Shown one piece after another: positions 1 to 7,914 of a stretch of DNA of 64,000 bases. Where the stretch lies: the NCBI GenBank assembly GCA_023389055.1, contig JAEWFA010000062.1, positions 15,767-79,766 on the forward strand. Direction: 5' to 3'. Numbering within the stretch: the stretch's first letter is position 1; every line of letters begins with the position of its first letter. The notes below the pieces were generated by a model that worked only from the letters and a program-made list of their open reading frames with translations, was not told the DNA's origin and searched no databases. Origin of the DNA: Pseudomonadota bacterium. Lineage in GTDB: Bacteria; Pseudomonadota; Gammaproteobacteria; Burkholderiales; Burkholderiaceae_E. The position numbers and the translations under genes are program-made.

Positions 1-116
1 CGCTGATGGGAACGCTTTCGGGGGTCGAGATGTCGCTCGGACTGGCGGGCGTGCCGCACAGCCGCGGTGGCGTGCAGGCGGCAATGGAATCGCTCGCGGC
101 GCCGACGGACAGCTGA
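1..116 (+). CDS. serine-glyoxylate / alanine-glyoxylate aminotransferase, C-terminal fragment
   Basis: Only the last 37 codons are in the window (reading frame beginning at base 3, stop TGA at 114-116). The visible tail reads GVEMSLGLAGVPHSRGGVQA, which matches the C-terminal end I know from class V aminotransferases of the serine-glyoxylate type (GVEMGLKLAGVPH..GGVQAAM). Such enzymes are PLP-dependent and move an amino group between serine or alanine and glyoxylate. The active-site lysine lies outside the window, so the call rests on the tail alone. It lies 57 bases upstream of the TRAP transporter genes on the same strand. Confidence 0.55.
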   Translation, partial: LMGTLSGVEMSLGLAGVPHSRGGVQAAMESLAAPTDS

Positions 117-173
117 AAGGCCGCTTTCGTTTCACGGACCGGGGCACAGCGCCCCATCGAGGAGGAGATCGCG

Positions 174-1244
174 ATGACATCGTTCGACGAGAACGCGAAG
201 TCCACGAAGCCCGCCGCAGGCCAGACGATCACGGATCGCGCATCGGGGTCGACCGAGCGGCGCCGCCTGCTGCGGGCTGCACTCGCCGTCGGCGCCGTCG
301 GCCTGACGGGCCGCGCGCTGCCGGTGCGTGCGCAAGAGGTCGAGTTGAAGCTCGGTCACGTCGGCGAGCCCGGATCGCTGTTCCAGATGTCGGCCGACGA
401 ATTCGCCAGGCGTGCGAACGTGAAGCTCGCGGGCAAGGCGAGGGTCGTCACCTACGGCTCCAGCCAGCTCGGCGGCGACAAGGAGATGCTGCAGAAGCTC
501 AAGCTGGGCACGATCGACATGGCGGTTCCGTCGACCGTGATGAGCAGCGAGGTCGACCTGTTCGGCATCTTCGAGATGCCGTACCTGGTCAAGGATCGCG
601 CGCACATGGGCCGCATCGAGAAGGAGATTTTCTGGCCGCGGATCGAGCCCGCCGCCGAGAAGAAGGGCCTGAAGATCATCGGCGTCTGGGAGAACGGCTA
701 CCGTCACATCACGAACAATCGGGGGCCGATCCAGACACCGCAGGACCTGCAGGGCATCAAGCTGCGAGTGCCCGAGGGCAAGTGGCGCGTCGCGATGTTC
801 AAGGCCTACGGCGCGAACCCGAGCCCGATGAAGTTCTCCGAGCTGTTCACCGCGCTGCAGACCGGTGTGATGGACGGCCAGGAGAATCCGCTGACGCAGA
901 TCTACAGCGCCAAGCTGCAGGAGGTGCAGAAGTTCCTGTCGCTGTCGGGGCACGTCTATACGCCGGCTTATGTAACGGTCGGCATCAAGAAGTGGAACAC
1001 GCTCCCGGAGGACGTGCGCAAGACGCTGGAGGACACGGCGAAGGAAACGCAGGCCTACGTCTACGAGGTCGCGCAGAAGCAGGAAGGCGAGCTGCTCGGC
1101 AAGCTGAAGGCCGAGGGGATGCAGGTCAACGAGGTCGACAAGCAGTCGTTCATCGCGGCGAGCAAACCGGTCTATGCCGAATTCGGCGAAGCGGTGAAGG
1201 GCGCCGACGCGATGATCGATCGCGCGATCGCGCTGGGCGCCTGA
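174..1244 (+). CDS. dctP: TRAP transporter solute-binding protein, DctP family
   Basis: This 356-residue protein is the periplasmic receptor of a TRAP transporter. The N terminus carries a twin-arginine-like signal (RRRLLRAALAVGAVGL, from about residue 29) with a likely cleavage after VRA near residue 53; the Tat assignment is inference. The mature part has the DctP pattern: GSSQLGGDKEMLQKL, then KLRVPEGKWR with the ligand-binding arginine region, and FTALQTGVMDGQENPL. The ATG at 174 follows an AGGAGG-type ribosome site (GGAGGAG at about 160). It is followed by dctQ and dctM, so this is a complete three-part importer. The downstream hydratase and CoA transferase suggest a carboxylic acid substrate, which the sequence does not name. 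Confidence 0.93.
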   Translation: MTSFDENAKSTKPAAGQTITDRASGSTERRRLLRAALAVGAVGLTGRALPVRAQEVELKLGHVGEPGSLFQMSADEFARRANVKLAGKARVVTYGSSQLGGDKEMLQKLKLGTIDMAVPSTVMSSEVDLFGIFEMPYLVKDRAHMGRIEKEIFWPRIEPAAEKKGLKIIGVWENGYRHITNNRGPIQTPQDLQGIKLRVPEGKWRVAMFKAYGANPSPMKFSELFTALQTGVMDGQENPLTQIYSAKLQEVQKFLSLSGHVYTPAYVTVGIKKWNTLPEDVRKTLEDTAKETQAYVYEVAQKQEGELLGKLKAEGMQVNEVDKQSFIAASKPVYAEFGEAVKGADAMIDRAIALGA

Positions 1245-1293
1245 CGGCGTAACGGCCGAAAGGCGAACGAACGACAGGAGCGGGGACGGCACG

Positions 1294-1815
1294 ATGGCGG
1301 CATTTCGCAAGACGTACGCGAAGATCCTCGAGTGGCTCGTCATCGTGCTGATGGTCGCGATGGCGGTCGAGGTCACCGTCGGCGTCGTCTTCCGCACGCT
1401 GGGCGCTTCGCTCGTCTGGTACGACGAGGTAGCGTCGATCCTGCTCGCGTGGCTGACCTTCTACGGGTCGGCCTACGCGGCGGCCAGGCGCAGTCACATC
1501 ACGTGCCCCGAACTCGTCGCGATGATGCCGCCCGGTCCGCGGCTGGCGGTGACGATCGCCGTCGAGGCGCTCGTCATCGGCTTCTTCGCGCTGCTCGGCT
1601 GGATCGGCTGGGAAGTGCTGGACGTGCTCGCCACCGACACGCTCGTGAGCCTGCCGTGGGTTCCGGTCTCGTGGGTACAGTCGTCGATTCCGATCTCGTC
1701 GGCGCTGATCATCATTGCCGAACTGCTGACGATGCCCGAGGCGCTCGCCTGGGCGCGCTCCGAACACGCCGAAGGAGCGACCGCGGAGTCGGCGGTGCAC
1801 GAAGCGGCGCACTGA
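1294..1815 (+). CDS. dctQ: TRAP transporter small permease, DctQ family
   Basis: This is a 173-residue membrane protein with four predicted hydrophobic segments (around residues 12-32, 48-65, 85-110 and 130-150 by eye). It contains the DctQ signature region WYDEVASILLAWLTFYGSAY, where the conserved Trp and Glu of the family sit. DctQ is the small integral-membrane partner that holds the large permease DctM and meets the DctP receptor. The ATG at 1294 follows a GACAGGAGCGGGG stretch. Genes on both sides are DctP and DctM in the same direction, which fixes the assignment. Confidence 0.93.
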   Translation: MAAFRKTYAKILEWLVIVLMVAMAVEVTVGVVFRTLGASLVWYDEVASILLAWLTFYGSAYAAARRSHITCPELVAMMPPGPRLAVTIAVEALVIGFFALLGWIGWEVLDVLATDTLVSLPWVPVSWVQSSIPISSALIIIAELLTMPEALAWARSEHAEGATAESAVHEAAH

Positions 1816-1887
1816 ACGCCGCGCGCCAGCCGGCCGACACTCCCCGCGTCCCCTGTCGCACCTCCCTCTGCGAAGGAATCCTCGCGC

Positions 1888-3171
1888 ATGCAGATGCTCT
1901 TCCTCTTCGGCAGCGTTCTCGCCCTCGTGCTGGTCAACGTGCCGATCGCCGTCGCGCTCGGCGTCGTGGCGATCGCCGCGATCTGGACGGTGCAGGGCGC
2001 GGGCTCGCTGCCGAACCTTCCCATCGTGCTGTACAACGCGGCGACGAACTTCCCGCTGCTGGCGATACCGCTATTCATCCTGGCCGGCGCGATCATGAAC
2101 GCGTCGGGGATCTCGACGCGCCTGATCGCCTTCGCCAGCGCAGTGCTCGGATTCATCCGCGGCGGCCTGGCGATGGTATCGATCGGCGCGTCGCTGTTCT
2201 TCGCCGAGATCTCCGGCTCGGCGGTAGCCGACGTCGCCGCGCTCGGGTCGATCACGATTCCGGCGATGAAGCAGAAGGGCTATCCGCGCGCGCTCGCCGC
2301 TGCCGTGATGTCGTCGTCGGCCACGCTGGCGGTGATCATCCCGCCGTCGATCCCGATGATCCTGTACGCGGTGATGGCCGAGACCTCGGTCGTGCAGCTG
2401 TTCGTCGCCGGCATCGTCCCGGGGATCATCGGCGGCCTCGGCCTGATGGGGGTCGCGTACTGGTTCGCGCGACGCTACGACCTGCCGATCGAACAGCATT
2501 TCCGCTGGTCCGAAGTGCGGCGCACGGCGCGCGAGGCGAGCTGGGCGTTCACGCTGCCGATGATCATTCTCGGCGGCATCTTCGGCGGTGTCGTCACCGC
2601 CACCGAAGGCGCGGCGCTCGCCGTCGTCGCCGCGCTGTTCATCGGCCTGGTCATCTACCGCGAACTCGACCTCGCGCACCTGAAAGCGGCGATCATCGAG
2701 GGCGGCAGCCAGACCGCCGTGGTGATGCTGCTGGTGGCCACCTCGGCGCTGCTCGGCGTTTACCTCACGGAGACGCGCGCGCCGCAGGAACTCGCGCGCG
2801 CCGTCACCGAGCTGACGACCAACAAGTGGCTCGTGCTCGCGCTGCTCAACGTGCTGTTCCTGCTGCTCGGAATGTTCCTGCATTCGGCCGCGGCGATCAT
2901 CCTCGTCGTTCCGGTCGTGATGCCGTTGGTGCACGCGGCCGGCATCGACCCGGTGCACTTCGGGCTGATCGTCACGATCAACCTCGGCATCGGGCAGCAG
3001 ACGCCGCCGGTGGCGAGCGTGCTGATGGTCGCCTGCTCGATCGCGAAGGCCGGCGTCTGGGAGGTCACGCGCACGAACGTGTACTTCATCGCCGTGCTGG
3101 TCGCGGTGTTGCTGATGGTCACCTACGTGCCGGTCACCGGGATGGGGCTGGTCGAGTATTTCTACCGCTGA
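1888..3171 (+). CDS. dctM: TRAP transporter large permease, DctM family
   Basis: This 427-residue polytopic protein is the transport channel of the TRAP system, driven by an ion gradient rather than ATP. It has about twelve hydrophobic stretches and family motifs such as FPLLAIPLFILAGAIMN, FFAEISGSAVADVAALGS, ATLAVIIPPSIPMILY and TINLGIGQQTPPVASVL. The length is normal for DctM. A 72-base gap separates it from dctQ; GAAGGAATC precedes the ATG. It is followed by the enoyl-CoA hydratase gene after 44 bases, and all five genes to 5223 probably form one transcript. Confidence 0.95.
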   Translation: MQMLFLFGSVLALVLVNVPIAVALGVVAIAAIWTVQGAGSLPNLPIVLYNAATNFPLLAIPLFILAGAIMNASGISTRLIAFASAVLGFIRGGLAMVSIGASLFFAEISGSAVADVAALGSITIPAMKQKGYPRALAAAVMSSSATLAVIIPPSIPMILYAVMAETSVVQLFVAGIVPGIIGGLGLMGVAYWFARRYDLPIEQHFRWSEVRRTAREASWAFTLPMIILGGIFGGVVTATEGAALAVVAALFIGLVIYRELDLAHLKAAIIEGGSQTAVVMLLVATSALLGVYLTETRAPQELARAVTELTTNKWLVLALLNVLFLLLGMFLHSAAAIILVVPVVMPLVHAAGIDPVHFGLIVTINLGIGQQTPPVASVLMVACSIAKAGVWEVTRTNVYFIAVLVAVLLMVTYVPVTGMGLVEYFYR

Positions 3172-3215
3172 AATCGCGGCCCGCCCACGCGGCGGCTGTC
3201 GCAACGGGAGAACCG

Positions 3216-3995
3216 ATGTCCGAAACGATTCTCGTCGAGCGCGACGACACGATCGCCACCGTCGTGCTGAACCGTCCGCACAAGCTCAACGCGCTCACAC
3301 GCGGCATGTGGCAGCGCCTGGGCGAGACGATGCGCGCGCTCTCCGACGACGACTCCGTTCGCTGCGTCGTCGTGCGCGGCGCCGGCGAGAAGTCGTTCTC
3401 GCCCGGCAACGACATCGGCGAGTTCGAGACGATGCGCTCGAACCGCGAGCAGGCGATCGACTACGGCGCGGTGATGCATTCCACTGCGCAGGCGATCGCC
3501 GAATGCCGCCATCCGACGCTGGCGCAGATCCACGGCATCTGCGTCGGCGGCGGGCTGGAGATCGCCGCGCTGTGCGACCTGCGCATCTGCGGGCAGGGCA
3601 GCCGCTTCGGCGCGCCGATCAAGAACCTGGGCCTCGTGATGGCCTATCCCGAGATCGCTCCGTTGATCGAGCTCGCCGGCCGCTCGGTGGCGCTCGAACT
3701 GCTCTACGAGGGACGCATTCTCGACGCGCGCGAGGCCTACGAGAAGGGCCTGGTGAACCGCGTCGTCCCGGACGATCGCGTCGCCGACGAATGCCGCGAG
3801 ACGGCACGACGCATCGTCGACGGCGCGCCGCTGGTCGCGCGCTGGCACAAGAAGTTCGCGCGCCGCCTCCTGCAGGGCGCGCCGCTGTCGGAAGCCGAGC
3901 GGCTCGAGGCCTTCGACTGCTTCGAGACCGATGATTTCCGCACCGGCTATCGCGCGTTCCTGGCGAAGACGAAGCCGGCGTTCGCCGGTCGATGA
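3216..3995 (+). CDS. enoyl-CoA hydratase/isomerase family protein
   Basis: This is a 259-residue crotonase-fold protein. The start at 3216 is chosen because MSETILVERDDTIATVVLNR is the usual N terminus of the family; the open frame runs much further upstream without family similarity. The oxyanion-hole segments are visible: KSFSPGNDIGEFE (first) and HGICVGGGLEIAALCDLRI (second, with CVGGG). The family adds water to, isomerises or cleaves acyl-CoA substrates. It sits between the TRAP permease and a CaiB-type CoA transferase, so it probably acts on the CoA ester of the imported acid. The family is too broad to give the exact reaction. Confidence 0.9.
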   Translation: MSETILVERDDTIATVVLNRPHKLNALTRGMWQRLGETMRALSDDDSVRCVVVRGAGEKSFSPGNDIGEFETMRSNREQAIDYGAVMHSTAQAIAECRHPTLAQIHGICVGGGLEIAALCDLRICGQGSRFGAPIKNLGLVMAYPEIAPLIELAGRSVALELLYEGRILDAREAYEKGLVNRVVPDDRVADECRETARRIVDGAPLVARWHKKFARRLLQGAPLSEAERLEAFDCFETDDFRTGYRAFLAKTKPAFAGR

Positions 3996-4005
3996 GGGCA
4001 GCGCG

Positions 4006-5223
4006 ATGACGCACGGCGACCCCCCGGGCCCGCTGGCCGGCGTGAAAGTGCTCGAGCTCGCGCAGATCATGGCGGGCCCGACCTGCGGAATGATGCTCGC
4101 CGACCTCGGCGCCGACGTCATCAAGATCGAGAAGCTGCCGGGCGGAGACGACTCGCGCGGCTATCGCGAGCCGCGGGTGAACGGCGAGTCCGCGCCGTAC
4201 CTGATCCTGAACCGCGGCAAGCGCGGCGTGGCACTGGACCTGAAGCATCCGAAGGGAAAGGCGGTGCTCGAGCGACTCGTCGCCGACGCCGACGTCCTCA
4301 CCGAGAACTACCGTCTGGGAACGCTCGAGCGGCTCGGCCTGGGCTACGAGCATCTGCGCTCGATCAACCCGGGGCTGATCTACTGCGCGGTATCGGGTTA
4401 CGGGCGTACCGGTCCGTGGGCGGACAAGGGCGGCTTCGACCTGATCGCGCAGGGCTTCGCGGGCCTGATGTCGATCACCGGCGAACCGGGCGGCACGCCC
4501 GCCAAGTCGGGTACGCCGATCGCAGACATCAACGCGGGGATCCTCGCGGCGCTCGGCATTCTCGCCGCGTACGTGCACAAGCTGAAGACCGGCGAGGGGC
4601 AATGCGTCGAGACCTCGCTGATGGAAGCGGCGCTGCAGCAGACGTACTGGCACGCGGCCATCTTCTTCGCCACCGCCCGCTCGCCCGGCGCCCTCGGCTC
4701 CGGGCACGTGCTCACGGCGCCGTACCAGGCGTTTCGCACCGCGGACGGCTACGTGAACATCGGCGGCGCAAACCAGGCGAACTGGGAACGGATCGCGCAG
4801 GTCCTCGGACATCCCGACTGGGTGCGCGACCCCCGTTTCGCGACCAACGACGACCGGATGCGCAACCGGCAAGCGCTCGTCGAAGCGATGGAGGGCGTGC
4901 TCGCCACCCACGATCGAGCGCACTGGATCGCCGCATTCGACGCAGCCGGGGTGCCGGCCGGGCCCGTTCATTCGATCGGCGAGGCACTGACGCACGAGCA
5001 GGTGCTCGCGCGTCGGATGGTCGTCGAGGTGGAGCATCCGCGCGCCGGCCGCACCCGGGCGCTCGGCTTTCCCGTGAAGTTCGACCGAACGCCGGCCGAA
5101 TGCGGAACGCGCGCCGCTCCGATGCTCGGCGAGCACACGCGCGAGGTGCTGCGCGAGTTCGGCTATCCGGATTCCGAGATCGACGCGCTCGTTTCCGAGG
5201 GCGTGGTCGCCACGGCGGACTGA
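4006..5223 (+). CDS. CoA transferase family III (CaiB/BaiF)
   Basis: This is a 405-residue class III CoA transferase. The start at 4006 begins just before LAGVKVLELAQIMAGPTCGM, the normal N-terminal strand-helix of the family; the frame is open further upstream but overlaps the hydratase. Other landmarks are LADLGADVIKIEKLPGGDDS, NRGKRGVALDLKHPKGK and the ADVLTENYRLGTLERLGLGY segment. The family moves CoA between carboxylic acids through an aspartyl-CoA intermediate, with the candidate aspartate in the segment around residue 170 (GGFDLIAQGFAGLMS). It would activate the TRAP substrate. Its 3' end overlaps the convergent sensor kinase gene by 61 bases. Confidence 0.92.
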   Translation: MTHGDPPGPLAGVKVLELAQIMAGPTCGMMLADLGADVIKIEKLPGGDDSRGYREPRVNGESAPYLILNRGKRGVALDLKHPKGKAVLERLVADADVLTENYRLGTLERLGLGYEHLRSINPGLIYCAVSGYGRTGPWADKGGFDLIAQGFAGLMSITGEPGGTPAKSGTPIADINAGILAALGILAAYVHKLKTGEGQCVETSLMEAALQQTYWHAAIFFATARSPGALGSGHVLTAPYQAFRTADGYVNIGGANQANWERIAQVLGHPDWVRDPRFATNDDRMRNRQALVEAMEGVLATHDRAHWIAAFDAAGVPAGPVHSIGEALTHEQVLARRMVVEVEHPRAGRTRALGFPVKFDRTPAECGTRAAPMLGEHTREVLREFGYPDSEIDALVSEGVVATAD

Positions 5224-6911
5224 ACCGGAACTGCGTCGGCTTCCGCCGCCGGGAAGAAGAGGTGCACCGCGGTGCCTCGTCCGATCACCGACTCGACCCT
5301 GATCTCGCCGCCGAGCTGGTTGACGAAGCCGTAGACCTGCGCGAGCCCCAGCCCGGTGCCTTCGTTGCCCTTGGTCGTGAAGAACGGCTCGAAGACGTGC
5401 GCGAGCACCTTCTCGTCCATGCCGACGCCGGAGTCGACGACGCTCACGCGAACGAGACTGCGTGCATCTTCGAGCGCCCATTCGGCTGCCTGGGTCGGCG
5501 TGACGCGGCCGGTCTGTACGGTGATGCTCCCGCGGCCGCGCGAATCGTCGATCGCATCGCGCGCATTCGCGACGAGATTCACCATCGCGGCGACGAATTG
5601 CGACTCGTCGGCCAGGCAGGGAGGCATCTTTTCGTCCAGCACGAGTTCGACGCGTGCCTGTCGTCCGGCCGCCTGGCGCAGCAGCTCGACGTGGCGCTGC
5701 AGCGTCTCGTTCGGTTCGATCGCATGCACGTCGAGCGCACCGCGTCGCGCGAACAGCAGCAGCTGGTCGATCAGCCGCCGCGCGTTGGCAACGGCGCGTT
5801 CGGACGTCTCGAGCGCCTTTCGCACGCGAAGGTCGGGCGGATGCAGTCGTTCGATGATCGCGAGGTTCGTGCGCACGATCCCGAGGAGATTGGCGAAGTC
5901 GTGCGCGATGCCGCCGGTGAGCTGGCCTACCGCCTCGATGCGTTCCGACTGCGCCATCCGTTGGTGCACTCTTGCGGCGATCTGCCGCTTGCGGCGCAGT
6001 TGCACGACGAGCGCGACGAGCAGCCCGGTGAGCGCGGCCATGGCCAGAGCGGCGCCGAGCACCTCGACGCGCCAGGGAGCGAGCAGCGACGGCGGTTCCT
6101 GCGTGAGCGTGACGATGAACGGAGCGTCGTCCAGGCGCCGATAGCTCGTCATCCGGACGTGGAACAGTCCGGCGGGCACCGCAATCGTGCCCGAGGCGCC
6201 GTTCTCGCCGGCCTCGCCGAACACCTCCGCGCGCGTCGCCTGGCGTCCGATCGTCGAGTCGTCGGCAGGGTATCGAGTAACGCGCGTGCGGTCTTCGTAG
6301 AAGAGCTCGATGGTCTGGCCGGGCCCGAGCTCCATCGCACGGTACAGCGCCTCGAAATGCGTGGGAACCACGGCCGCGACCGCCACGCCGGCAAACCTGC
6401 CGTCGATGACGATGCGCCGCGTCACCGCATTGAACCAGCCGAGCCCGGAGCGGCTGTACACGGGCGGCGAGATCGCGTGCTTCAGCGTCGAATCGTCGAG
6501 ATATCGCCGGATGTAGTCCCGATCGAGCAGCGACATGCGCGGGGTGTCGGGGGAATCGGTGTCGTTGCGGATATGGCCGTCGGGCCCGACGATGTAGATC
6601 GCGCGTACCGAGCGAAGCTCGCTCAGTCGCTGCCGCATCATCGCGAGGAAACGGGGATCGTCCGCTCCCGGCTGGAGCGCCTCGTAGGTGTCGACCACGC
6701 CGGCGAGCACGAGGTCGACCGCATCGAACACGCTCTCGGTATGTGCCTGCATCAACATCGTGAGCGCCCGCGCCGTCCCCTCGGCACGGGTGAGCTGCAC
6801 GCGACGCTCGTGCAACAGCAGCGACACGACCAGCGCCGAGACGAGAAGCCACAGCAACGCCGCGACGCCCACGGTGCTGCGGGAATCGCTACGGGGGTCT
6901 GCGATCGCCAT
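5163..6911 (-). CDS. sensor histidine kinase with extracytoplasmic sensing domain
   Basis: This 582-residue protein is a membrane sensor. Segment 14-34 is the first membrane helix, about 35-280 is a periplasmic Cache-like domain (SVRAIYIVGPDGHIRND is typical), and 283-305 is the second helix. The phosphoacceptor box is GGIAHDFANLLGIV with His337, a HDFxN-type box in which the usual second Asn is Ala. The ATPase domain has NLVANARDAIDD and the G2 box GTGLGLAQVYGFV. The ATG at 6911 (MAIADPRSD) is preferred over upstream starts that would run into the rlmJ start region. No response regulator is adjacent, so it is an orphan kinase. Its 3' end overlaps the CoA transferase. Confidence 0.88.
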   Translation of the reverse strand: MAIADPRSDSRSTVGVAALLWLLVSALVVSLLLHERRVQLTRAEGTARALTMLMQAHTESVFDAVDLVLAGVVDTYEALQPGADDPRFLAMMRQRLSELRSVRAIYIVGPDGHIRNDTDSPDTPRMSLLDRDYIRRYLDDSTLKHAISPPVYSRSGLGWFNAVTRRIVIDGRFAGVAVAAVVPTHFEALYRAMELGPGQTIELFYEDRTRVTRYPADDSTIGRQATRAEVFGEAGENGASGTIAVPAGLFHVRMTSYRRLDDAPFIVTLTQEPPSLLAPWRVEVLGAALAMAALTGLLVALVVQLRRKRQIAARVHQRMAQSERIEAVGQLTGGIAHDFANLLGIVRTNLAIIERLHPPDLRVRKALETSERAVANARRLIDQLLLFARRGALDVHAIEPNETLQRHVELLRQAAGRQARVELVLDEKMPPCLADESQFVAAMVNLVANARDAIDDSRGRGSITVQTGRVTPTQAAEWALEDARSLVRVSVVDSGVGMDEKVLAHVFEPFFTTKGNEGTGLGLAQVYGFVNQLGGEIRVESVIGRGTAVHLFFPAAEADAVPVQSAVATTPSETSASISESG

Positions 6912-6960
6912 GCGCGGGATTTTGCCGCAATGCCCGGCGCACTGCGTCATCATCCATCCC

Positions 6961-7827
6961 GTGTTCAGCTACCGACACGCGTTCCACGCGGGCAACCACG
7001 CCGACGTCCTCAAGCACGTCGTGCTCGTTGCGCTGCTTGCGCATTTCCGACGCAAGGACGCGGCGTTTCTCGTCGTCGACACCCACGCGGGCGCCGGAAT
7101 GTACGAGTTGAACGAAGGGTGGGCGGCACAGCGTGCCGAGTTCCGCGACGGCGTCGCAAGGCTGTGGGGGCGCCGCGATGCTCCGGCGCCGGTTGCCGCC
7201 TGGCTCGAGGCGGTCGCGCGGCACAACCCGGACGGCGCGCTGCGCCACTATCCCGGCTCGCCGGTGCTCGCCTTCGATGCGCTGCGCGAGCAGGACCGCC
7301 TTCGCCTGTTCGAACTGCATCCCGCCGAGCATCGGGTACTCGAGGCGCAGTTCGGACAGCTCGATCGCTCCGCGGCCCGCCGGGTACGGATGGAGCGCGT
7401 CGACGGCTTCGTCGGGCTGAAAGCGGTGCTGCCGCCGGCGTCGCGCCGTGCGCTGGTGCTCGTCGATCCGTCGTACGAGGACAAGCACGACTACGAGCGG
7501 GTCTGCATAGCGCTGCGCGAGGCGCTGCGCCGCTTCGCCACCGGCTGCTATGCGGTCTGGTACCCGCAGGTTCGACGACGCGAGGCAGCAGCACTCGTGA
7601 GCAAGCTCGAACGTTGGCCGGGACTGCGTTGGCTCGATGTGGCGCTCTCGGTGTCCAGGCCGTCGCCCGGCGGCTTCGGCCTGTACGGCAGCGGCGTCTT
7701 CGTCGTGAATCCGCCGTTCGGCCTCGAGGCGTCGATGCGCTCGAGCCTGCCGTACCTGGTGGATGCGCTGGCGCTGGATTCCTCCGCCGGCTGGCGGATA
7801 CACGGGCGCGAGCCTGCGGTCAAGTGA
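6961..7827 (+). CDS. rlmJ: 23S rRNA (adenine(2030)-N(6))-methyltransferase RlmJ
   Basis: This 288-residue protein begins with a GTG start; FSYRHAFHAGNHADVLKHV is almost identical to the N terminus of E. coli RlmJ, which fixes the start. RlmJ methylates one adenine of 23S rRNA using S-adenosylmethionine. VVDTHAGAGMYEL is the SAM-binding segment and VLVDPSYEDKHDYERV is the catalytic motif IV, here DPSY rather than the common DPPY. Length agrees with the family (about 280). It is divergent from the sensor kinase with only 49 bases between starts. Confidence 0.95.
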   Translation: MFSYRHAFHAGNHADVLKHVVLVALLAHFRRKDAAFLVVDTHAGAGMYELNEGWAAQRAEFRDGVARLWGRRDAPAPVAAWLEAVARHNPDGALRHYPGSPVLAFDALREQDRLRLFELHPAEHRVLEAQFGQLDRSAARRVRMERVDGFVGLKAVLPPASRRALVLVDPSYEDKHDYERVCIALREALRRFATGCYAVWYPQVRRREAAALVSKLERWPGLRWLDVALSVSRPSPGGFGLYGSGVFVVNPPFGLEASMRSSLPYLVDALALDSSAGWRIHGREPAVK

Positions 7828-7914
7828 TTGCTGCCATCGCCCGCGGCGGCGCACGGCTCGCGCCGTCGGCGCGCGTGGCGCTTGTACAGTGACCGCTTTT
7901 GCCTGCCTGAAGTG

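Noticed and set aside
1332..3995. An 887-codon frame apparently fusing sequence upstream to the enoyl-CoA hydratase
   Set aside because: The upstream 628 codons are an out-of-frame reading of dctQ and dctM. The hydratase starts normally at 3216.
3619..6852. A 1077-codon open frame on the minus strand crossing the hydratase, CoA transferase and kinase genes
   Set aside because: It is the out-of-frame shadow of three well-supported genes, has Arg/Ala-rich low-complexity translation, and matches no family. Such long shadows are common in DNA of this G+C content.
4416..7892. An 1158-codon plus-strand open frame
   Set aside because: It overlaps CoA transferase, the minus-strand kinase and rlmJ in a different frame, and its translation is Arg/Ala-rich with no recognisable domain.
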